DNA of 44,212 nt, from positions 4,209 to 48,420 of the forward strand of contig FR882580.1 of assembly GCA_000435715.1 (NCBI GenBank), given 5' to 3'. The notes beneath the pieces are model-generated. The model did not search any database. It was not told where the DNA came from and worked only from the letters and a program-made list of their open reading frames with translations. Positions 39,724-44,212 of this stretch are shown here, one piece after another (within the stretch, counting starts at the first letter, position 1; the number at the start of each line of letters is the position of its first letter). Source of the stretch: Firmicutes bacterium CAG:145 (GTDB lineage Bacteria; Bacillota; Clostridia; Peptostreptococcales; Anaerovoracaceae). The position numbers and the translations under genes were made by a program.

Positions 39724-41145
39724 ATGAAAAAAGTCGATTTGATAGTTCATGCGCCTCATTTCTTCACCATGGAAGGTGAAGGCGTAGGTTATAAGACGGA
39801 TGTATCGATGGTAGTGAATTCAGGAAAGATAGAAGGGTTCATAACCGCCGAAGAAGAAAAAGAATATAAGGCGGACGAAGTCTTAGACCTCACTCATCAT
39901 GCAGTCGTTCCGGGATTTATCGACGGCCATATGCATACGGGCGACGCCATACTGAGAGGACTTGCCCAGGATACCAACAACTGGATGATGTTCGGTCTTC
40001 AGCCTTTTGAAAATGCCGTAACTCATGAAGACAGAGTAGCGGGGAGCAGAATGGCTCTTTTGGAGGCTGTAAAGAGCGGAACCACTACGCTGGGTGATTA
40101 TTGGCATGATATGGACGAAGCCTGCGCTTTTATAGATAAAGTAGGCGCCCGCGGAAACATAACTCAGCTGGTGAGAGCCGCTAAACAGAAAGTATATAAG
40201 CCGGGCGAGCTGTATGAATTCGACGACGCCATGGGAGAAGAAAGCCTGGCAAAAAATATAGCGCTGTATGACAAGTGGCATAACAAGGCCAATGGCAGAA
40301 TCAAGATTCTGTTTGGACCTCAGGGAGTAGATTTCCTGAGCATAGACCTTCTGAAAAAGACACAGGCTGTCGTTAAAGAGAGAAATACTCTGATGCACAT
40401 TCATGTACAGCAGGGTGACAGAGAGACTTATCAGATAGTGAAGAGATACGGCAAGAGACCTGTAGAGCTGATGAGAGACATAGAGCTTTTAGATGAGAGG
40501 ATCATCGCCGTACATCTTACGGACTGTACGGAAGAAGAGGCGGCTATGGTAGCGCGCACAGGCGCTTCGATGATAGTTAACCCCGGTTCCATCGCTATAA
40601 TAGACGGAATCGTATGTCCGTCGGTGGCTTTCCAGGAAGCAGGCGGAAACTGTGCTCTGGGATCCGACCAGGCGCCGGGAAACAACTGTCACAATATCTT
40701 CAATGAGATGAAAAATGTAGCGCTCTTCAATAAGATAAAATTCCAGAATCCGGAAGTTATGCCGGCATGGAGAGCTCTGAGAATGGCCACTATAGAGGGA
40801 GCAAGAGCAGTAGGCCTTGGAGATGTAACAGGCTCTCTCGAAGCCGGAAAGGAAGCCGACTTCATAGCCATAGACCTCAATAAACCTACGATGCTTCCTG
40901 TATTCACCAATCCTATGAGAAATATCGTTCCTAATATCGTTTACTCGGCCCGCGGAGAAGAAGTGGCGCTGTCGGCGGTTCAGGGAAAAGTGATATACAG
41001 AGACGGAGAATTCACCAACGTAGATTACAGAGACTATTTCGGAGAAGTGAACAAGCACACTGAAGATATAGGAAAGAGGGCGAAAAAAGAATTTGACGAG
41101 ATCAACGGAACCAACTCTCGTTTCATGAAGGAAGGAAAACTGTAG
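39724..41145 (+). CDS. Amidohydrolase, ATZ/TRZ/MTA-deaminase-like (paralogue 2)
   Basis: A 473-residue paralogue of the enzyme at 14774, alignable over its whole length. HxH lies in GFIDGHMHTGDAILRGLAQD, His in LMHIHVQQGDRETYQ, His in IAVHLTDCTEEEAA, and Asp in ALGSDQAPGNNCHNIFNEMK. The end EINGTNSRFMKEGKL matches EINGVNAGYMREGKL of paralogue 1. It is controlled by the sigma-54 promoter rather than the IclR operon promoter and is coupled to a DMT permease. AGGAGG is nine bases before ATG 39724. Probably deaminates a related N-compound; substrate unknown. Confidence 0.88.
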   Translation: MKKVDLIVHAPHFFTMEGEGVGYKTDVSMVVNSGKIEGFITAEEEKEYKADEVLDLTHHAVVPGFIDGHMHTGDAILRGLAQDTNNWMMFGLQPFENAVTHEDRVAGSRMALLEAVKSGTTTLGDYWHDMDEACAFIDKVGARGNITQLVRAAKQKVYKPGELYEFDDAMGEESLAKNIALYDKWHNKANGRIKILFGPQGVDFLSIDLLKKTQAVVKERNTLMHIHVQQGDRETYQIVKRYGKRPVELMRDIELLDERIIAVHLTDCTEEEAAMVARTGASMIVNPGSIAIIDGIVCPSVAFQEAGGNCALGSDQAPGNNCHNIFNEMKNVALFNKIKFQNPEVMPAWRALRMATIEGARAVGLGDVTGSLEAGKEADFIAIDLNKPTMLPVFTNPMRNIVPNIVYSARGEEVALSAVQGKVIYRDGEFTNVDYRDYFGEVNKHTEDIGKRAKKEFDEINGTNSRFMKEGKL

Positions 41146-42030
41146 ATGTTCTATTTAGCTATTGCAATTCTATGTAGCTTAACAATGACTTTCGTAATGA
41201 AGTATTCCGAATCCCATAGCGGCAACCGCTATGGGGTTACGCTTTTTAATTACCTTACAGGGTCGGTGATAGGCTATTTTCAAATGGATGATAAGACGCT
41301 TATCGTAGGCGGTTCAGACGGAATATTCACATTTATGATGTCTTCTATCCACGCTGTATTTATAGTATCTGTTCTTCTGATACTTCAGGCCAGCATAAAT
41401 AAAAACGGAGCTCCGCTGACTTCCACTTTCAACAGGATGGGTATTCTCATACCGACCATAGCCTCGGCCATACTTTTCGGAGAGATACCGTCGTGGCTTC
41501 AAATAGTTGGAATAGGCCTGGCGATCTTTGCCATCATATACATAAGCGGAGGCAAGAAAGATTCTTCTGAGCCGAGCGCCATAGCCGAAGGCGGCCAAGA
41601 TACCGCTTCAAAGGGCAACAGACATATGATATTACTGTTTGCAGCCTTTATCGGAGGCGGATGTATGGACATGATGTCCAAGCTGTTTGACGAGTTCGGT
41701 CAGGATTCATATAAAGAAAGATTCGTATTTTATGGGTTCGTGATTTCATCGGTTATCGCCTTGGTACTGTGCCTAGTTAAGAACAGACACGTCACCCCTA
41801 AGGATATGCTGATGGGGGTTATGCTGGGAGTGCCTAATCAGCTCACTATTCTGTTCCAGCTGAAGGCGGTAGGCGAACTTCCGGCTTATCTGGTGTACCC
41901 ATGTTTCAGCGCTGGAGTGATTCTGGCTGTAAACGTGGTCAACGTCATAGTATTCAGAGAGGTTCTTTCTAAGAGAGAATACATAGCCACAGGCATAATA
42001 GCTCTGGGACTGATTTGCATAAACATATAG
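41146..42030 (+). CDS. DMT/EamA-family transporter
   Basis: A 294-residue protein with about ten membrane segments in two repeats (SPEASLLI-like halves around residue 150). It has FNRMGILIPTIASAILFGEI, IVGIGLAIFAIIYISGG and FREVLSKREYIATGIIALGL. It starts directly after the amidohydrolase stop (no gap), with GGAAGG upstream inside that gene, so translation is coupled. It probably moves the substrate or product of the amidohydrolase (inference). Confidence 0.85.
   Translation: MFYLAIAILCSLTMTFVMKYSESHSGNRYGVTLFNYLTGSVIGYFQMDDKTLIVGGSDGIFTFMMSSIHAVFIVSVLLILQASINKNGAPLTSTFNRMGILIPTIASAILFGEIPSWLQIVGIGLAIFAIIYISGGKKDSSEPSAIAEGGQDTASKGNRHMILLFAAFIGGGCMDMMSKLFDEFGQDSYKERFVFYGFVISSVIALVLCLVKNRHVTPKDMLMGVMLGVPNQLTILFQLKAVGELPAYLVYPCFSAGVILAVNVVNVIVFREVLSKREYIATGIIALGLICINI
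41213..41247 (+). other. Terminator-like hairpin inside the DMT gene
   Basis: CCCATAGCGG (41213-41222) pairs perfectly with CCGCTATGGG (41226-41235) with a CAA loop, followed by GTTACGCTTTTT. It lies about 67 bases into the coding sequence and could prematurely stop transcription or block ribosomes. Confidence 0.6.
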
Positions 42031-42054
42031 AGTTCAGATAAATTTACTCCTTGA

Positions 42055-42085
42055 GAACGGACGAAAGTCCGTTCTTTTACTTTTT
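42055..42085 (+). terminator. Rho-independent terminator after the DMT gene
   Basis: GAACGGAC (42055-42062), GAAA tetraloop, GTCCGTTC (42067-42074), then TTTTACTTTTT. Confidence 0.92.
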
Positions 42086-42305
42086 GAGGTATAGCTCTGC
42101 CGCTATACGAGTAGCGCCGACTTACAATTAGGCTGGCGACCCTGATTAGAACAAGAACAGATATAGAAGCTGTCTAAAACTATTGCATAAAGAAGGACCC
42201 CATTGACGGGGCATCTCAAAAGGGTAGCTGCCAATGAGACTTTATAGGGCGTATGCATACCTTCGGTTCTACTGTTGATCACTGATTTACAAAAATATCG
42301 AAAAA
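42086..42305 (+). ncRNA. Unassigned structured non-coding stretch upstream of xpt
   Basis: About 220 bases with no credible gene but heavy pairing potential: GTATAGC/GCTATAC near 42088-42107, CGCC/GGCG near 42115-42138, CCCC/GGGG near 42199-42211, TCTCA/TGAGA near 42214-42240, and GGTAT at the 5' side with ATACC near 42260. It might be a free small RNA or the distal part of the xpt leader. I could not match it to SRP, tmRNA, RNase P, T-box or a purine riboswitch. Boundaries uncertain. Confidence 0.35.
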
Positions 42306-42308
42306 GTC

Positions 42309-42337
42309 TTGACAGACGCCGCGATTACGAAGAAAAT
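42309..42337 (+). promoter_or_regulatory. Candidate xpt promoter
   Basis: TTGACA 42309-42314, 17-base spacer, GAAAAT 42332-42337 (a weak -10). If used, the transcript starts near 42345 and has a leader of roughly 235 bases before xpt. Confidence 0.5.
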
Positions 42338-42344
42338 ATCTGAT

Positions 42345-42580
42345 AGTAGAAGGGGAATAATATGGCGTCTCTCGGCGTCTTCATGGACGCTCGCAGAAAG
42401 AGACCGTATCTGACGCCGGACTGCCCCGATATATTCAAGACTCATATAGGAGTCGGATACACAATGATGAAGGTGGAGCAGCTTGTTTTTAGACTCTCGC
42501 AGGGACGGGAAGACAATGGGGTTCAGAGTCCTTTATGTTTCGGGAGACTGAGGCGGCCGCCTGCCGGAGAAGAGGTGGAG
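42345..42580 (+). promoter_or_regulatory. Long 5' leader of xpt, open in the xpt frame
   Basis: This stretch has an AAGGGG ribosome binding site and ATG at 42362 in the same frame as xpt, with no stop for 73 codons. It repeats GGCGTC/GACGCC words: AGACGCCG from 42314 (upstream), GGCGTCT 42363-42369, CGGCGTCT 42372-42379 and GACGCCGG near 42412, which allow exclusive pairings, plus AGGCGGCCGCCT near 42551. It lacks the core GTTTCTACC and CCGTAAA of purine riboswitches. Either a regulatory leader or a rare N-terminal extension of Xpt; the first is favoured. Confidence 0.4.
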
Positions 42581-43165
42581 ATGAATTTTTTAGAAGAGAG
42601 AATAGTGAGAGAAGGCGCAGTAAAGGAAGGCAATGTTTTAAAGGTGGACAGCTTTCTCAATCACCAGCTGGACATAGATCTGCTGGATGAGATAGGGAGA
42701 GAATTTAAACGATATTTCGGAAAGAAGAAGATAAACAAAATACTTACCATAGAGGCTTCCGGCATTGCTATCGCATGTATGGCCGCATATCACTTTGACG
42801 TACCCGTAGTATTTGCAAAAAAGTCACAGAGCGTAAATATAGACGGCGAAGTCTTCATGGCCGAAGTGGAATCCTTCACTCACAGGATTAGAAACAAGGT
42901 GATAGTGTCCAAAAAATTCCTTGGACCTAAAGACAGAGTGCTCATAGTAGATGATTTTCTGGCTAACGGATATGCTCTCAAGGGCCTTATAAAGATTGTT
43001 GAAGACGCCGGCGCTTCTGTAGAGGGAATAGGAATAGCCATAGAGAAGGGGTTTCAGGCGGGAGGAAATGTGATTCGCGCTATGGGATACGACCTTAAGT
43101 CCATGGCCATAGTGGACGGTATGGACAGCAGGACGGGAGAGATAATTTTCAGGGAGCAGCAATAG
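42581..43165 (+). CDS. xpt: Xanthine phosphoribosyltransferase
   Basis: A 194-residue enzyme, the length of Bacillus Xpt, making XMP from xanthine and PRPP in purine salvage. It reads MNFLEERIVREGAVKEGNVL, then KVDSFLNHQLDIDLLDEIG (family signature), ILTIEASGIAIACM, PVVFAKKSQS and the PRPP loop VLIVDDFLANGYALKGL, ending with IAIEKGFQAGG. ATG 42581 directly follows GAGAAGAGGTGGAG and gives the family start. Confidence 0.94.
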   Translation: MNFLEERIVREGAVKEGNVLKVDSFLNHQLDIDLLDEIGREFKRYFGKKKINKILTIEASGIAIACMAAYHFDVPVVFAKKSQSVNIDGEVFMAEVESFTHRIRNKVIVSKKFLGPKDRVLIVDDFLANGYALKGLIKIVEDAGASVEGIGIAIEKGFQAGGNVIRAMGYDLKSMAIVDGMDSRTGEIIFREQQ

Positions 43166-43186
43166 GATGTATGGGGAAATTATTTT

Positions 43187-43215
43187 TTGCCATTTACTCT
43201 GTGCCGACATATAAT
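43187..43215 (+). promoter_or_regulatory. Promoter of the PH-like gene
   Basis: TTGCCA 43187-43192, 17-base spacer, TATAAT 43210-43215; the ATG lies 49 bases downstream of the -10. Confidence 0.75.
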
Positions 43216-43263
43216 TAAGTAAAACTTGTCGTGTGTAAGATCATAAAAAGCGGAGGAAAGAAC

Positions 43264-43794
43264 ATGGCCTTATTCGAAAAAAGCGTCAGATGCCCGGTCT
43301 GCAACGGATCGAAAAAAGAAGAAGAGATAGTGATGACCGTCTATGGCTGGAAAGCCTGCCGAGATTGCAATCAGGAGATAGAAGATTACAGAAAGAATAC
43401 CGGTGATGATCAGTCGTATTCTGAGTGGGAACTTTCAAGCATTTTAAAAGAGGAGAAGGCAAAGCCCAAGATCTCTTTTGATCCTTCTTCCGGAGCTATG
43501 TACAGCATAGCGGGAGACCGGGGAAAAAGCATGTTTGTATTCGATAATAAGTGCATAATAGACACCGCATTGACAGTAGGCTCGGTATTGATGGGAAATG
43601 CGACCGACGGAAGAAAGATCATATTTTATAAAGATGTCGTAGGAATACAATTTAAACAGCTGGGTTCTCTTTTAGGCTTTATTCAGCTTGAAACGGCGGC
43701 TCATATAAAGAATGAGAATTCCGCTAATTTCTACTCGGAAAATTCTTTCGTATTCCAGACCATAACAGATGAGATTTGGGCTGCGTATCAGTAG
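43264..43794 (+). CDS. Zinc-ribbon plus PH-like domain protein, ends at an in-frame TAG
   Basis: A 176-residue uncharacterised protein. A CPVC (about residue 10) and CRDC (about 35) form a short zinc ribbon. The rest (FDPSSGAMYSIAGDRGKSMF, KIIFYKDVVGIQFKQLGSLL, GFIQLETAAH) resembles bacterial PH-like/DUF4429 domains with a final helix TITDEIWAAYQ. The stop TAG (43792-43794) is followed in the same frame by a SHOCT module, which usually ends such proteins. So this may be the N-terminal part of a gene split by a nonsense codon or read through. ATG 43264 follows GGAGG. Confidence 0.7.
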   Translation: MALFEKSVRCPVCNGSKKEEEIVMTVYGWKACRDCNQEIEDYRKNTGDDQSYSEWELSSILKEEKAKPKISFDPSSGAMYSIAGDRGKSMFVFDNKCIIDTALTVGSVLMGNATDGRKIIFYKDVVGIQFKQLGSLLGFIQLETAAHIKNENSANFYSENSFVFQTITDEIWAAYQ

Positions 43795-43818
43795 TACATA
43801 GTCGAGAGAGTGGAATCC

Positions 43819-43950
43819 ATGAAGAATTCTGAAAGCGTAGCGCCGCTTTCGCCTATGGATGAATTGAAAAAATTAAAAGAAGTCTTCGATCTGGGAATTA
43901 TCACAGAGGACGAGTTCTCACAAAAAAAGAAAAAACTTCTTGATTTATAG
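43819..43950 (+). CDS. SHOCT-domain peptide, in frame with the upstream PH-like gene
   Basis: A 43-codon ORF ending TAG 43948-43950. SPMDELKKLKEVFDLGIITE followed by DEFSQKKKKLLDL is a textbook SHOCT (short C-terminal) motif, usually found at the C-terminus of PH-like or membrane proteins. It shares the reading frame of the upstream protein and the eight intervening codons read YIVERVES, a plausible continuation of the upstream helix. Its own ATG has no good ribosome binding site, which argues it is not an independent gene. Confidence 0.6.
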   Translation: MKNSESVAPLSPMDELKKLKEVFDLGIITEDEFSQKKKKLLDL

Positions 43951-43965
43951 AAAAGTAATTCCATG

Positions 43966-43993
43966 AGGGGAGCAGGCTATTGCCTACTCCCCT
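43966..43993 (+). terminator. Hairpin terminator after the SHOCT module
   Basis: AGGGGAGCAGGC (43966-43977) pairs with GCCTACTCCCCT (43982-43993) with one mismatch; a short TT follows. It lies 15 bases after the stop. Confidence 0.6.
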
Positions 43994-44135
43994 TTGCAGC
44001 CGATTTTACGACGGCTTCTCTTAAAACCGTTACAGAAAATTAAATAATACAGCGCAGCGGTTTTTAACTCTAAAAAACGGCGAAAATCGGCTTTATTCAT
44101 GACTTGAGCAGCCTCGCATGAGGCTGCGTTTTTTT
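43994..44135 (+). ncRNA. Candidate small RNA with its own terminator
   Basis: No ORF is present. Nested complementary arms are GCCGATTTT (43999-44007)/AAAATCGGC (44083-44091) and TTAAAACCG (44021-44029)/CGGTTTTTAA (44058-44067). They are followed by a separate strong terminator at 44108-44135, although the preceding gene already has one. This two-part shape is what a short non-coding RNA looks like; a mobile inverted-repeat remnant is the alternative. Confidence 0.4.
44108..44135 (+). terminator. Strong Rho-independent terminator
   Basis: GCAGCCTC (44108-44115), GCAT loop, GAGGCTGC (44120-44127), then GTTTTTTT. Confidence 0.93.
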
Positions 44136-44154
44136 GCCAAAAATCGAACGTGTG

Positions 44155-44183
44155 TTTACAACAAATAGTTAAGGTGGTATAAT
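44155..44183 (+). promoter_or_regulatory. Promoter of the gene beyond the window
   Basis: TTTACA 44155-44160, 17-base spacer, TATAAT 44178-44183, with a TGG extended element just before. The transcript would start near 44190. Confidence 0.82.
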
Positions 44184-44189
44184 GAACCC

Positions 44190-44212
44190 ATCGATTATGA
44201 TAGAGGCGTTGC
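44190..44212 (+). promoter_or_regulatory. Possible 5' end of a lysine riboswitch (cut by the window edge)
   Basis: The transcript beginning after the promoter contains GATAGAGGCGTTGC at its visible end. The lysine riboswitch (L box) of Bacillus lysC has GATAGAGGTGCG at the corresponding 5' position. Only about 20 bases are visible, so this is a pattern-based suspicion. Confidence 0.45.

Noticed and set aside
42086..42305. tmRNA or RNase P RNA
   Set aside because: No tag peptide reading frame ending in ALAA and no TTCGA arm for tmRNA; no GAGGAAAGTCC core for RNase P.
42362..42580. 73-codon N-terminal extension of Xpt as the real start
   Set aside because: Start at 42581 gives exactly the family length with a strong ribosome binding site; the extension shows no known domain. 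Kept only as an open possibility in the leader entry.
42345..42580. Guanine/purine riboswitch before xpt
   Set aside because: The core words GTTTCTACC and CCGTAAA and the flanking TATAAT-type pairing are absent.
43792..43794. Genome-wide TAG recoding (for example pyrrolysine)
   Set aside because: TAG ends many ordinary genes here (rpsC, rplX, rpsH, adk-region genes, ligA, others), so a global reassignment is unlikely; only local readthrough or mutation remains.
1..44212. CRISPR array, prophage, insertion sequence or tRNA cluster
   Set aside because: No regularly spaced repeats, transposase or integrase motifs, or tRNA T-arm patterns were seen.

Overview
The window reads as Gram-positive, low-to-mid GC DNA from an anaerobic Clostridia-type Firmicute. 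The evidence is an S10/spc/alpha ribosomal operon with rpsD inside the alpha cluster, a four-cysteine (zinc) S14 and L36, strong AGGAGG ribosome binding sites with some TTG and GTG starts, the order SRP RNA-dnaX-ybaB-recR-yaaL-bofA, a large SRP RNA with an Alu-type 5' part, and a BofA homologue (sporulation lineage). A family-level guess near Anaerovoracaceae is only a guess. No phage, insertion sequence, CRISPR array, tRNA or rRNA gene was seen.

Layout. (1) 1-12042: tail of rplV, then rpsC to rplQ with secY, adk, map, infA and rpoA, all on the + strand and closed by a terminator. (2) 12043-20262: an IclR regulator, an NhaC-type antiporter, an ATZ/TRZ-type amidohydrolase, a CapA-like protein, a cyclic amidohydrolase (hydantoinase/allantoinase/dihydroorotase fold) and an M20 carbamoyl-amino-acid hydrolase. 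In order this reads as a route that deaminates a cyclic amidine, opens the ring and removes the carbamoyl group. (3) 20263-23906: a small biotin carrier, a carboxyltransferase (PycB/OadA type), an aspartate/aromatic aminotransferase and an Lrp/AsnC regulator. (4) 23907-25990: a convergent restriction-modification pair, an m4C-type methyltransferase with an unexpected C-terminal nuclease-like domain and an MjaI-like (CTAG) endonuclease; CTAG is strikingly rare in the window. (5) 26000-33967: replication and repair block pcrA, ligA, SRP RNA, dnaX, ybaB, recR, yaaL (inverted) and bofA. (6) 34000-36460: minus-strand arginase, YitT-type membrane protein and YbaK-type deacylase. (7) 36546-42085: an SNF-family Na+ symporter, a RocR-like sigma-54 activator, then a second amidohydrolase and a DMT transporter behind a clear -24/-12 promoter with two near-identical 16-bp upstream sites. 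(8) 42086-44212: a long structured non-coding stretch, xpt with a 5' leader, a PH-like protein separated by one in-frame TAG from a SHOCT module, a candidate small RNA, and at the very edge a promoter followed by what looks like the start of a lysine riboswitch.

The most interesting items are the sigma-54 module driving a paralogue of the first operon's amidohydrolase, the methyltransferase-nuclease-like fusion, the TAG-split PH/SHOCT gene, and the unassigned RNA candidates around xpt and at the right end. All family calls are from reading translated sequence and remembered motifs; no search was run.
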